Origin: Kappaphycus alvarezii
Lineage: Eukaryota > Rhodophyta > Florideophyceae > Gigartinales > Solieriaceae
Assembly: GCA_002205965.3 (NCBI GenBank)
Contig: NADL03000626.1
Location: forward strand, 558,001 to 622,000
Direction: 5' to 3'
Length of the DNA stretch: 64,000 bases
Position 1 is the stretch's first letter, and the number at the start of each line of letters is the position of its first letter. The translations under genes were made by a program, and so were the position numbers. Below, piece by piece: positions 33,359 to 44,405 of the stretch. A model generated the notes under the pieces. That model was not told the origin of the DNA. It did not search any database and saw nothing but the letters and a program-made list of their open reading frames with translations.

Positions 33359-34335
33359 GGTTGGCAAGGGAGCTGCGATGTGGGGATCAGTGGACGGGTA
33401 TTGGGGATGGAGAGAGTGGTTTTGTAGGAGGTAGGTTGAGCGAGACGTAAAACCGGAGGACGGATTTACATTCCAGCAAACGTATGGAATGGATAGACCG
33501 GGTAAGTGTTGTAGAAAGTTTTCCTGTTTGGGACAAACCCAAATCAAGGATGTGTGATGTGTAGGGTGTACAGGGTTTTCGTCAAGTTACCCTCTAGCAG
33601 TTGCGCTCATCCGGAATTGCAACAGTTTCGCCGTATAAGCTTACAGACCAAATACACCAATCAAGTTCCAATTTCAGAACTTATGTAAGCCTCAGAGAAT
33701 TATTTGTTAATACTCTATGGCATCAGAATACAACTGTACTTATGATACCTTTACAGTATCAACACTGTAATTCAAAATATTGTTAAAGTTTACCATTTTA
33801 AATCTGTAATACCTATTAGTCCGTAAATAAATCATGAATAAATTGGATTTACATTTCAGAAATTCTAGGATGGTCGTTTAACGGATGAACCTATGGCAGT
33901 TGTTCTCTTCTGAAGGTACAGTATTGTATTGTGTATTACAGTTGTATGTCCTGTAACTTGCGTGTCAAACGATTGTACCGTTACTGCGGCCACAGGCATG
34001 TCGAGATGACAAGACTCGACAGGTGTCAAAGAGAGAAGGAAATGCAGTCGCTTCTCGATAAGAGCAACGTAGGCGTCAACATGGGGTGTTGCTCGTAAAG
34101 AGGGTGAGGTTGTCGTACTTCACCCAAGCGGCCGGCGACTGTCCATGTCCAAGTCCATACAAGCCCCTGTCCGATAAGGGTCCGCTTTAACACTAATATG
34201 AAGCTGAAACTCTCCTGATGTTGTCTGTAATGAGAAGAGAGAGAAAAAGAGACCTTTTATTTCATGGATTCTAAGGGGGGTCAGAAGAGCCCCGTCTGGA
34301 AGTCAAGTGGTGGGGTACGTTCGCTGTTTTCGGTG
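33359..34335. promoter_or_regulatory. Upstream region of BIG; no other gene
   Basis: The minus-strand frame stays open to 33547 but without conservation, so this is 5' leader and promoter. 33.6-33.96 kb is AT-rich. A GTACAGTATTGTATTGTGTA word cluster lies at about 33917. No TATA or initiator element could be assigned. Confidence 0.35.
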
Positions 34336-34740
34336 ATTCAGCATAACCGCGGTTTACATGAGGACAAATGCCGAGAGACGCGTCTTAAGCCTCCGGAATT
34401 CAGACAGAGGATGCTTCCCTCGACGGTCGGCTGTGAAGTTACTAAAGTCATCAAGCGCCTGGAGTCCGGTTGACCCGATTTGTCCGTAAATGTCAATGGC
34501 AATAGGTAGGTCCATACCCTCGGCACGACAAGGTAGCCAATAGTATTCTCTTTCCCGCTGTTCGGCTCGTGTCAGTGCTGAAACGCCTCCATCGGCCTGG
34601 TTGCGATATGGCGTGGAGTGAGGACTGACAATGGTCACATTGAGACTCTGTAGGGTGGGCGCGAATAGAGGGTCGTCGATGACGAGGTCCAGTGCGCGTT
34701 GCTCGGCGGGGCTCTTGCGGAGGTCGGCGGCAAAGACTCG
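34336..34740 (-). mobile_element. LINE endonuclease-region fragment
   Basis: Minus-strand translation reads RKSPAEQRALDLVIDDPLF, then LQSLNVTIVSPHSTPYRN and EGMDLPIAIDIYGQIGSTG. The order (an acidic ALDLVIDD, then a NVTIVSPxxxxY strand, then an IDIYGQxG block) matches the restriction-like-endonuclease region of the longer LINE fragment at 40.1-41.5 kb (PADILV, CDITIV) and the YYDVTVIHP copy at 37.4 kb. It is truncated at both ends with at least one frame break. Confidence 0.45.
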
Positions 34741-36520
34741 CTACCGAATTACGGCGTAATGAGTGAGTTCTGTCTCATGGGAATTCTTCCAGTGGTCGAC
34801 TTGTTAGGTGAAGATGTCAGCTGCAGCCGGGACGTTGCTCAGGCGGCCATGTCAGGGTAGGAGCATTACCTTCCTATATAAGATGGTCATGCTGCTCACA
34901 GATTTCTGTTTTCTTAGCAACCACGTGGAGCATGGTTCTGCGGCTCAGTTTTGGACTGTTGACATCAACAGTTGCTAGTGCCAGACCAAATCTTTCAGCG
35001 TCGTACATCAAATGACGTTCCTCGAATCGTTGTGGCTGCTCTTGAGAGCAATAAACCAATGCAATCTAGATTACGATAAGGGATCTAGATCCGAGTCCCG
35101 ATTATATGAGCCAATTCAGATCCAATCAAAAGCTGAGGTGTCATCACTATCACTTGCAACGGAAATTCTGAATTTTAATTAATTTTTTTCCGCATCTTAA
35201 TTCGCGATACGCCAAAAATCTTACCGTGAGTTGCTCTTATCGTAGATTGTTCTTGTCGCGAGAATTCTTGGTGTTTGCTTTTTCTCAATGACATGAACTC
35301 ACAACTTGATTGTTAAGGCGCAGCAGGCGTCTAGACTAGTCGGCCAGGTTTAAAGTATAATCTCCAATCAGTGGTCGAAGTGGCCGCTTCGTTGAGAATT
35401 GTCACCAACTGGTGCCTTCCCTGCAGCAGGGCTAGTTCACAGAATTGGCAGGGTTGTGCTTCAATTTTAGGAACAGATGACGAGAGAATCTTTTACTCTA
35501 TTTACTTATCTTGAGTGTACAAGGTGCTGGACCGTAACATACAGTAAGAGGTTGTGTTGCTCAGAGACTGCGCCAGTAGCACAAGCAAGTGTTTAGTTCA
35601 TCACCCCGGCCAACCGAAAGCGAGAAAAACAAATCGGCACGGGGGTGTGCTCGCTGTAGACAAAGTGGCGGATATAGCGTTTCAAAGTTGTGTCCCATGT
35701 TCGACAGTTGATTTGTCAACGATAAAATAGGAGATCAAGGGAGCGATCTATGGCGTCTTTGAGTAGTGAGATTAGCTGGGAGCGACCCCGTCTTTCCTTG
35801 TATAGATATCTGGGACAAACACGCAGCCATGGAGCCTGTTCCGCCGATTGACGTCTGAAGCCGGAAACTTGACGTGGGCGGCGGGTTCGAGTCGACCGGG
35901 GCAGCCTCTCGAGTGAGGTGGTGTGGTGTTCGCGAGGACACGGGGAGCATTTTGATGTAGATGTCGGGAAGGGAGCGGGCACACTAGTATGCGCCTTGGA
36001 GGACGGTACGGATTGGTTTGGGATGCGGAGCCGGCAGCAGTTGATTGGGCAAGCAGCTTGCAAGGCGACAGTGCTGGCTAAAGCGCGCGCGTAACCCTTG
36101 CTCCCTTTGTGCAAGCGGGAATTCCGTTTGGACGGTGGTTCTATGAGGAGAGGGACAACACTTGGCGAAGGGTATGGCTGTCGTGGGGTTTCGAACGCTC
36201 TCGCTGTCGGTATGAAACGAGTGGGCACCGCGGGGTAGCAAACAGAGCATGTGTTTCCCTGCTCACGTATGCAGTAATGCGTTGGAGATGGAAGTAAAGG
36301 CGGATATTGGTAGGGCTCTTAGTGCAGTAGGAATCCGTTTACGTTAAAAATTTTTGCCAAAATGGGTTCGCTTGTGAAGCCAAGAGAGCCGACTCGCCCG
36401 GAGGACTTCCAGGCTCTTCCGCACTAATGAATTTGATGGGGACGGGAGCTCGCGGTCTTCTGGACCCGGAGAAGCTGTCTCACGGCCAGCAAGCCATGGC
36501 CGCGCCCACGTTTACGCTGT
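34741..36520. other. No supported gene
   Basis: Includes an AT-rich stretch at 35.05-35.6 kb and overlapping frames of up to 170 codons at 35.7-36.25 kb whose translations are Arg/Pro/Ser-rich and motif-free. Nothing is recognised. Confidence 0.35.
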
Positions 36521-36564
36521 TTCTTCAACTCGGCCCAGGAGTGATCCTGCGCTGAGTTGAAGAA
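36521..36564. repeat. Near-perfect hairpin with a 4-base loop
   Basis: The 20-base arm 36521-36540 (TTCTTCAACTCGGCCCAGGA) pairs with 36545-36564 at 18 of 20 positions around the loop GTGA. As RNA this would be a GNRA-type tetraloop hairpin. It lies 0.35 kb from the LINE tail array. It could be a structural RNA element, a retroelement 3' signal or a chance inverted repeat. Confidence 0.75.
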
Positions 36565-37079
36565 TGCAATGGAGCCCCTTTTGAATTTGACGTGTATCAC
36601 GTCTTTAGAAGGTCAAAGGGGTGGTTTGGGGTTAAATTGGTTTTCAGTCTTGCAAGCAAGAAAGGATGATGCCTGGACAAGAGATAACAGGCGCATCCTA
36701 ACTAACTGGGTTGGGTCCCTTCGCTGGTGCACACTACCATTGCCCTCGGAACGTGAACAGAGCCTGGGTGGTAATAGCTCGCGTTGATTTATTCTTTCAA
36801 GGCACCTAGGCGAGCTTTTGCGGAGCTCGTGTGGTGCACACATTGCTGCCACCTTTGCGCCGAGCAGACGGCTCCATTTCTGGTACGTGCACTCATGCTT
36901 TACATGGGAAAAAATGGGGTAGTGTACTCAATTTTCCTGATAAAGCAGGTTGAGAGTTAAGTCGTAAGGGTAGAACATACTACCGGTCCGTGCAGCAAGC
37001 AGGCACCCACAATCGCTTGGTTGCGTAGTGTCCCATCAAAGGCATGCCAATGTCCTTCTCCGTGGCCGTAATAACCCGA

Positions 37080-37625
37080 AAAGATGGGGTTAAACGTGGT
37101 GGTTAACTTAATTTCTGATAACAGCAATCGCAGACCACGCCTAATTTGGGTACCCACTTACATACCCTGAGAACGGAGGTTCTCTGCAATATACCCACTT
37201 TCAAGTTGTGACCTTTAGTGTCGCTCAAAACCCCTTCCAGCAAACAACTGGCATTATTCTGGACAAGTCTCGCCGCGTGACAAGCGGACAATGTTTGCCG
37301 CGTATCAGCAATCGGAACGGCTGCCCGTGCGGGGAGGGGAGGCGGGCGGGGTCAAGGGATGGATGACGGTTACGTCATAATAGTCCGTGCCCCCGTTCTC
37401 TCCAAGCGCCTTGATGTCCCGGAGAACTGCATGGCCGGGTTGTGGGGGCTCGAGGACAGGGTATCGGGCAGCTTGGGAGAGGTCTGCGACAAACAACTGT
37501 GTTTGCAAGTCGTTCCGCCACCCGCGGGTGGATCTATATCCACAGCAAAGCTCGTGGTCACCGTACTGATCCATGAGTGCCGTGCATCCCCGCTCGTGGC
37601 ATTTTGAAGCGGGGGGGAATCAGTG
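37080..37625 (-). mobile_element. LINE 3' end, array copy 1 (with endonuclease piece)
   Basis: Minus-strand reading gives MDQYGDHELCCGYRSTRGW, then DVTVIHPL (restriction-like-endonuclease region), then, after an internal deletion relative to the 38.1 kb copy, CHAARLVQNNASCLLEGVLS and a stop-free 3' flank. The non-coding end contains AAATTAAGTTAACCACCACG. It is the longest member of a head-to-tail array of 3' ends; a weaker trace of the same 3' flank lies at about 36.93 kb. Confidence 0.65.
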
Positions 37626-37664
37626 GTACTCGGCAATAGAATTGCAACCACGTCTTGTAATTGC

Positions 37665-38030
37665 GGTTCGAGATGGGGTTAAGTGTGGTGGTTAACTTAA
37701 TTTTCTTGATAACAGCAATTGCAGAAGAGGCCCAAGTAGGGTACCCACTTACATACATACCCAGAGAACGGAAGTTCTCTGCAATATACACACTTTGCAA
37801 GTTGTGGCCTCAAGTGTCGCTCAAGACTCTTTTCAACAAACAACTGGCGTTATTCTGGACGAGTCTCGCCGCGTGACGAGCGAACAACGTTTGCTACGCA
37901 TCAGCAATCGGAACGCCTGCCTGTTCGGCAATGCCAGTCGCAAGCCGGTTGGCGATGTCCCGAGCGGTCGGGTGTCAGGCCCCCAACGTGGAGCGTGGAA
38001 GGCAATGAAGTGATGCCTAGAGAATCCGTG
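37665..38030 (-). mobile_element. LINE 3' end, array copy 2
   Basis: It repeats copy 1 at high identity over the tail: RHAARLVQNNASCLLKRVLS, then the shared 3' flank (GGTTCTCTGCAATATA in reverse, and AAATTAAGTTAACCACCACA). It is truncated just upstream of the tail domain, so only about 360 bases are present. Same orientation as copies 1, 3 and 4. Confidence 0.7.
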
Positions 38031-38064
38031 GAAAGTATCAACTCGGCAAAGCTTGCTAAGGCGA

Positions 38065-38600
38065 GCCGAGATGGGTTTTACTTGAATGGGTGAACGGGGC
38101 TTACAGTCGAATGGGTTGGTATACTTAATTTTCCTGCCAGGAGCAATCACAGACTAGGACTACTGTAAGTAGGGTAACCACTTACTGTACATACCCTCAG
38201 AACGGAGGTTCTCTGGAATACACTGTATACACAATTTCAAGTTGTAGCCTAAGTGTCGCTCAAGACTCCTTCCAACAACTGGCGTTATTCTGGACGAGTC
38301 TCGACGCGTGACGAGCGAACAATGTTCGCTGCGCATTAGCAATCGGAACGGCTGCCCGTGCGGCAATGCCATTCGCAACCCGGTTGGCGAAGTCCCGAGC
38401 GGAAGGGTGCCAGCCCCCAACGTGGAGAGTGGAAGGGCAATGAAGCGATGCCCAGGACCCTTGGAACGTATCATCTCGGCAAAGCGAGTGTCCTTGCCCA
38501 GGCGAGCATGGTTAAGGGGCTTGAGTGGGCGTCGCGCCAGGGAGGGAAGGCGGGCGGGGGTCAGGGAATGGATAAGTTTGGTTTACTGCGAGTGGTGTAA
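38065..38600 (-). mobile_element. LINE 3' end, array copy 3
   Basis: Minus strand: HVGGWHPSARDFANRVANGI, then AARAAVPIANAQRTLFARHA, then SRLVQNNASCWKES and a TGA. The block GGWHP..F..VA..IA.RA is the same tail domain as at 8.5, 16.9 and 38.7 kb. Upstream coding (YPFPDPRPPSLPG) parallels the HPLTPPASPP of copy 1, showing that copy 1 lost about 190 bases. The 3' flank is diverged (AAATTAAGTATACCAACCCA). Confidence 0.7.
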
Positions 38601-38615
38601 TGGTTAGGAGCCCTG

Positions 38616-38960
38616 CTAAAACGTTGCTACTGTTGGGTCTACAGTACAGTAAGAGTACGGTTCCGCGGGCTTCCCAGCAGACGAAAACGTGGCCGAGAGC
38701 CCGCTCAGCAAACACGCAGAGTTGGAGGTGACCATCAACGCGGTATATTGCTGAAAGAGAATGGCCCGCACCTTGGAGTATTGGTCCATGGCTCGGCTGG
38801 CTACCGAACGTGCCACTTCCGTAATGAGAGAAAACCCGTCGGGGTGCCACCCTCCGAGCGTGGGGATTGGGACGGGAACGAGTTTGTTCCTATTTCTGCT
38901 CTGACAGTAGTAATTGCGCTTTCCCATGGTAAACGGGCAATACAGTATTTTGAGGAGTGA
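38616..38960 (-). mobile_element. LINE 3' end, array copy 4
   Basis: One open frame runs 38993-38616: RNRNKLVPVPIPTLGGWHP, then SLITEVARSVASRAMDQYSK, VRAILFQQYTA, and SNSACLLSGLSATFSSAG. It is the best-preserved tail domain in the window and the reference for the fragments at 8.5 and 16.9 kb. TACAGTACAGTA words sit at its 3' end (38640). Confidence 0.7.
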
Positions 38961-39055
38961 GTGCTTATGTGATAATACTGTACTGTACAGCACAAATCTT
39001 TACTGCACGGCATTAGTATAACAGGTGTCCGCTGAAGGATCCGACTGTATTGGTA

Positions 39056-40093
39056 GTGTCTATTGGACCGTTGTCCTCATATGAGGACTACTTTTAGCAC
39101 TTTTTTTCAACACAGTTTTCCCTAACCAGCTTCCGCTTTTCGCAAGAAGTTGTGAAAACGGCTTCATTTTGGAAGGAAATATAGTTCGTATTATCGTGGG
39201 GGTTTCAGAAACGAGGGCGCATGTACAGTAAAAATTACTGTACTGTAACTCAACAAAAAACCTTTTTTGCAGTAAAAATTTCGGGCTTCCAAACATTTAC
39301 CTTTCCAAAATGTAACGGAAACAGTGGAGGAACGACTCGTGCCAACCAGTAGTCGTTATATTTCTTACCATCTTCCAGCTGTTTCTTCGAAGTCGGATAC
39401 CATACCATTTCCTTTCTATGGTATCCTATACTGGGCCTGCTCTATTACATTTAGAAGACGCAAGCAACCGTCGGTATCTATTCACTAGCTCGCAACTGTT
39501 GTTTTGAAGCTGTACAAAGTCGGACCTACTCAGTTCATGGACCACTGGGCCGGCCCTACCTATCGTAGACACACGACAATCGATAGGAAACAGTCGTTGC
39601 CTATCCTACCGGCCCCGGTTGTTGCTCCGAAGGCGAATCATAGCTCGGACCTATTTAGTGTATACTACACTGGGCCAGCTCTACCTAACATAGATGCACG
39701 TCTGCTGATAACCAAAATTCGTTGTCCATCCTACCGGCCCCGACTGTTGCGCCGAAAGGCAAATGCATGACTCGGACCTGTGTGCACTACCGCATACTGG
39801 GACAACTCTGGTTACAAATATTTTTCTGCAATACCGGTAGCATATTCGGTAGTCATAGCTTGACTAAGCTTTTATGGAAGGGTTGTTTACAAATTAGTAT
39901 TTAAGATAGCTATCTCTGCTAGACTAGCCATCCTCTCTCAATAAAACAATCAATCAACTCATCAACCAATCCTCAACTAATCAACAAATCAACAAGTGTC
40001 AGACGTAAATACGTTCTACGCACAGAAAATGTCCTCATATTAGGACAAAGTGTGCCTCATATGAGGACAGTGCTTGGACGGATACATAGACAC
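39056..40093. mobile_element. Non-autonomous TIR element with TA duplication
   Basis: The left end GTGTCTATTGGACCGTTGTC, continuing CTCATATGAGGAC, matches the reverse complement of the right end (GTGTCTATGTATCCGTCCAA, continuing GCACTGTCCTCATATGAGG) with small gaps. TA flanks both ends (GGTA|GTGTC and GACAC|TAGC), the duplication typical of Tc1/mariner-type insertion. Inside are a 16-base perfect palindrome GTCCTCATATGAGGAC, a near copy at about 40030, and four tandem units of about 125 bases. No transposase frame is present. The A/C-rich AATAAAACAATCAATCAACT part near 39950 could alternatively be read as LTR-like. Confidence 0.65.
39395..39820. repeat. Four tandem ~125-bp units
   Basis: The marker CGGAC/CGGAT recurs at 39395, 39521, 39646 and 39773, and TCCTACCGGCCCC at 39604 and 39729, giving a period of 125-127. 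The units share TACTGGGCC..CTCTAC and the CCTACCGGCCCC..GTTG phrase. The first unit is the most diverged. Confidence 0.75.
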
Positions 40094-40104
40094 TAGCTAG
40101 CTAA

Positions 40105-41518
40105 GAGTTAACAGGATGGTCCACGTCGTCCACGTGCAGCGACATGCGCGAAGAAAGACGACCACATAGTGCAACTGATGCGGCTCAACACGCGCGTGCG
40201 GATCACTCCGACAGGGGTACTGAACTTCTCCGCAATACGCGGCAGAAGACCCTCTATGAAGAGGAAGGTGGCAGGAGAAGGGACCCCAGAGAATCAAACG
40301 CCAGCGGTTGGAACTCGAAATTGGGGGCCTGGGTCGGGTTGTCTGAGGGCGGTGGCAGACGCCGCGAAAGTTTTCGCTCCAGGTCCGTAACCTTGTTGCG
40401 GTGAGCGATGACAGCGGCACCGCCCATTTCGTGGGTGGCCCTCGATCTTACGTTGTCCTTGAACGAAGAGACGATAGTGATATCGCAGGCAATGGGGAGG
40501 ACCTCGTTGCCATTGGGGGCATGCGGTGGGTGGACGAGGATGTCAGCGGGTCGTAGTTCAGTTCCTGGGACGAGGAGTGGGACATCCAACTGGCAGTCTA
40601 AACCTGCTGCGCGGGTGATACGGCCAGCGATGACGATGCATAGCAAGTCATGCCGGTGTTTGCCACCGAATCCAGAGGGGCACAGGTCGACTGCGTGATC
40701 TCCCAAGCTGTCCATCTGGCGTTTACAATTCTCGCAGTTCCGGGGAGGCGAGTCGTCACAAAAAGAGAGCCCGAGGAAATGTCGCATCATGATCTTCCAG
40801 TGTACGGCAGACACTTCCGTGTAGGCGGAGGGATGTGCCAACAGGAAGGCGGCACCTGGGCCTTTGCAGATTGCGAGGCCGCGGATCCGGTCCCGCGCTG
40901 CGGCGGCGGTGTGGTCATCGGGATTCGGGCAGCGAGCCCATATCTCGTCGGCCCAGTGTACCTTGGCCCTAGCCTCCTGCTGCACACCCCTTAGGTAGGT
41001 TTGGACGCGGATGTGTGCTGCAGATAGGGGAAGCGTGTCAAAGGAGCCCAGGTCAACGGAGTATGGAAGGCCGGGGATGCGGAGCACAAACTCCTGCATA
41101 GGGATGGCGGCTTGGCGAAGGAAAAAATTCTTGTCGTGGCGGCAGCAGATTCCAGTGAGGGCGGTGGAGCGCGGTCCGAAGTGAGTCCCAGTCCTGACGC
41201 GAGCAGGTGCCACGTCAATGAGGCTTGAGGCAACAGCACCATGAAGGAATGGCCCGAGTAGCGTGAAGCCGAGAACACCATGTCAGAAGGGCAAGGAGCC
41301 TGGGATCACGGTTTATCGGTCAGCGTGACTCCATAAAGCTCCGAGAAAAACGAACGTTGCTGGGTTTCGAAAGCCTCGGCAGCCGGATGGGCGTCCATCG
41401 GGTGAGCGAGCTTGAAAGCGTGCTCCACGAGACGGGCCGACGCGCACAGGCGGTGTGTGTGCACAGGGAAAGGATTCGTAGAAACTCCTTGAAGTACCTC
41501 GAGCAAAGGAGGGATCAT
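40105..41518 (-). mobile_element. LINE ORF2 C-terminal half (CCHC + restriction-like endonuclease)
   Basis: The main frame, 41213-40254, holds CENCKRQMDSLGDHAVDLC (C..C...H...C knuckle), GKHRHDLLCIVIAGRITRA, then RPADILVHPP and CDITIVSSFKD, the PD-(D/E)xK-like core of RLE-type non-LTR retrotransposons. Upstream coding continues in other frames to about 41518 (LVEHAFKLAHPMDAHPAAEA); downstream a frame change near 40255 leads to LPRIAEKFSTPVGVIRTRVL and a stop near 40110. RT itself is missing, so the copy is 5'-truncated and frameshifted. It abuts the copia element at about 41515, whose plus-strand open frame starts by reading antisense through this LINE. Confidence 0.7.
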
Positions 41519-42833
41519 AAATTCAATCGCAGGACAAGGGAAGCCCTATTTGAGTACGCTGAATTAATGAAACAGAATTCATCCGAGAACACCAGTGAAT
41601 GGGACTCTAGTGCGGGCTCAAATGACGCAAGAATGGCTAACGTGCACCACAACCTCATGCAGTCTGTAAAGAACCATACCAAACCAGGATCTGGGATGAC
41701 ACAGATGATGAAGAGCAGTGTTTTAAAGCGGGATCTGTGTAGTCGTCGGATCCCGATCTTCAGGCTTAAGAAAGGCCCTAATAAGTGGAACAAAGCAATG
41801 AAAATGCACGGAAGGTCTAAGAATCGTATTGTCGTAGGTTGTCTCACGTCTCGTATCAAGGAATTGAAGCGTCGCTACAGCAAGTATCGCTTCCTTGGCG
41901 CTTGTGTTGATACAGGTGCGGAAAGGTCATTAATTGGAATCAACCAGATCAAAGCATACTGTAAAGAAGCCAAACTACCTATGACTCTAACTGAGTCTCC
42001 ATACACATTCAAATTCGGTGATACACTTATCGACAGCTTGGGATGTATGGAGATTACAATTCCTATACGCATTCTTCGCCGCCCACCCCTCCTCCATTTC
42101 ACACGTCATCAATAATGCTTGGTCCGTCATGCTACGCTGACACCTGGACCTCCCTGCGGTGGGATGGACCCTTGCGGTGACCACGCGTCTATCTTCAAGT
42201 GCGATTTTGGCTCTGTGCACCGCCAGATCACCATCCGGACTTTATTCACCAGGCATGTATTCAAACCGAGGCTAGGAAATACCAGTTGTACGCACTCGAG
42301 GACACATTTTTGTTAGATGGATGTGGAAGGAAGTAATTTTCACAAAGCCAGAGCTACAACGCTTGCACCTAAACTTCTTTCACTCCAAGGCACGGAAACT
42401 GTACAACCTGCTGCGCCGTGCGAGACCTGGAGACTGTAAGTCAAGCACTCTCAGCACGCTGGAGGAGATTTCGAAAGAATCTCAAAGTTGTATAGTAACA
42501 TCCCCCAGACCATACAGGTTCAGAGTATCCGTACTAAAAGATGAAATAGTGTTCAATGATGAGCTGTCAATAGATATTATGTGGCTCGATATCGGTAAGA
42601 AACACAAAGTACCTGTCCTCCATATGGTCGACACCCAGACGCACCATCAGAACAGACTGTTTTTGAGAGGGGAGTCGACTAGAGATGTATGGGATGCTTT
42701 CGTAGAGGGATACGTGACAACTTACATTGGTTATCCTCGCTGTATCAAGGCTGACCAGGGCAAAATGTTCATTTCGACACTATGGCATGACTTAACAACC
42801 ATGAATGGAGTTGAGATGGAAATTTCAGGGTAG
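41515..42833 (+). mobile_element. Ty1/copia: gag end, protease, integrase N-half
   Basis: Aspartic protease motif GACVDTGAERSLIGINQIKA lies near 41894-41953. After a frame change near 42075 comes the integrase: the HLNFFHSKARKLYNLLRRA zinc-binding region near 42364-42420, SIDIMWLDIGKKHKVPVLHM with the first catalytic Asp near 42567, and CIKADQGKMFIS with the second near 42750. The reading stops abruptly at MNGVEMEISG (42833). The preceding open frame from 41357 is chimeric because it begins antisense to a LINE. The missing continuation of integrase is found, inverted, in the next feature. Confidence 0.8.
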
Positions 42834-44405
42834 AAAGTCCTTGTCCAACTTTTATTGTATGATGCCCCTATCAGAGTGGTCTCGTGCTGCTTTGATAACC
42901 CTATTTAGAGTATGTATGTTATCTACACAGAAATCTTTCTCGCAGACTTGAGACGAGAAGTTAACGGCGCAGGCTAGATGAGTCCTCGTGTGCACAAGCC
43001 ATGAGAGTTCTTGACGACGTCATCCAAACTCGCTTAAAGTGCAGTCCTCAGGTAAGGGCATCAATTTCATTGCGAAGTCCCTTTGGTGTATCTTGAAACC
43101 ATCCACTTTCTTCTCTATCTGAATTCCAGCGAATTTGAAATAATCATATTCACGTGGTTTAGATTCAAATCTCTGCTCATTGCTCTTTGATTCTTCGACA
43201 AATTTCTGCGATCTGGTTCCTATTGTGTCATCTACATATGCACCCACTAGCCCTGCTAGTTTTCCGTGTATTCCCTTGAAGAATAACGACAAGTCGGTAA
43301 GTGTTGGAACCATCATCATATCCTCACGAAGGTGGCCGGCGAATGTCACATGCCAGTAGTCCCCGCTATTGGTCAATCCGTAAAGTGGTTTCAACAATTG
43401 CAAAAGCTGACCTGGAGAAAGCCTGAACTCCTTCGTGGGTTTCACACATACATTTCGCATTAGCTTTTCGGCTGATTGGAGGTAACCTTGAGAGACGTCT
43501 TGCGACCAAGTCTCAAACCCAAAAACGGCTGCTAATGAAAGAAATAGTCTGATTTAGCTTCGTTTGAGAGTCGTGCTATTATGCAAAAGAGTATTTTCCT
43601 CTGAATCTGTGTGTCCCTGTACGACAAAACGTGCTTTGTATACCTCTTTATTTGTGTCTTTGTTCTTTATGGACAGCACGAAGCGACCGCCAAGCACATT
43701 TGCATCGTCTGGTACGTCCTGACGCCAAACAATCTTGTAGACATTGCGTTTTGCCAGTCCCTCTAACTCCCTTGCTTTTGCTGCATCAAACAATCCTGAT
43801 GTACCCCTCTTGTCGGCTGGGTGCAGTACTTCTGTAGCAAACATTCCCGGAGGGGGTTAGAGACAAACTGTTGCATGCCCACATGAAGCCTTTGCAGTTC
43901 ACTATCAGTTACCTTAGCTGAGTTCGGTAAGACTTGACTAATGTTGAAGTGTACTTTACGTCCGTCAATCTCCACGAATACCTCCTTTGATGAGCGCATA
44001 ATAACCTTGTATGGTCCCTCCCAGCTGTTCTTCTTCTCTCTACAGACATGTAGACTATATCTCCAGGATTGACATCAAACTGAGAAGCTGGCGGCAATTT
44101 TGCTCTTAGAGCCTTCTTCAATCTCATTTCGGCTGTAATCGTTGCCGTTTCTCGTCGTGCAGAGTTAATAGCTTGCATTTTCTCACTCTCCTTTGACAAA
44201 TGACTGTATACTGATGGCAGTGATGGTATCATACCATATACGAGCAATAAAGGAACCAGACCTCCTGGTCCATGATGTCGTTGATTGCTTTCACGGCACA
44301 GCGAAGAGCAATCTCGGGGTCAAGCTTTGGACAGTTATGGCGTATACATTGGAGCACTCTCCGTAAGGGTGCATGGTATCGTTACCCTACTCCGTTGGAG
44401 CTACG
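42834..44405 (-). mobile_element. Ty1/copia: integrase C-half and RT, inverted
   Basis: Read on the minus strand from 44405: RYHAPLRRVLQCIRHNC, LDPEIALRCAVKAIND, LVPLLLVYGMIPSLPSV (integrase C-half), FVEIDGRKVHFNISQVLP, then RT with YKARFVVQGHTDSEEN near 43630 and LLKPLYGLTNSGDYWH near 43390, GAYVDDTIGTRSQKF near 43230, and ELSWLVHTRTHLACAVNF near 42990, stopping at 42840 just before RNase H. Several frameshifts interrupt it. It begins at exactly the integrase position where the plus-strand half stops, so the two are pieces of one element with an inverted distal segment. The RNase H is absent here. Confidence 0.8.

Noticed and set aside
35716-36228. 170-codon minus-strand frame
   Set aside because: Arg/Pro/Ser-rich with overlapping frames in all phases and no conserved block; looks like GC-rich noise.
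36900-38600. CRISPR-like or satellite array
   Set aside because: The repeats are hundreds of bases long, unevenly spaced and encode a LINE tail; they are retroelement copies, not short spaced repeats.
38586-38640. tRNA-like AGTGGTGTAATGGTTAGGAG
   Set aside because: It resembles a tRNA D-arm/A-box, but there is no B-box, anticodon stem or acceptor pairing downstream.
41357-42115. 252-codon plus-strand frame as one protein
   Set aside because: The first ~50 codons are antisense to LINE coding sequence; only the part after about 41515 is copia gag/protease, so the frame is chimeric.
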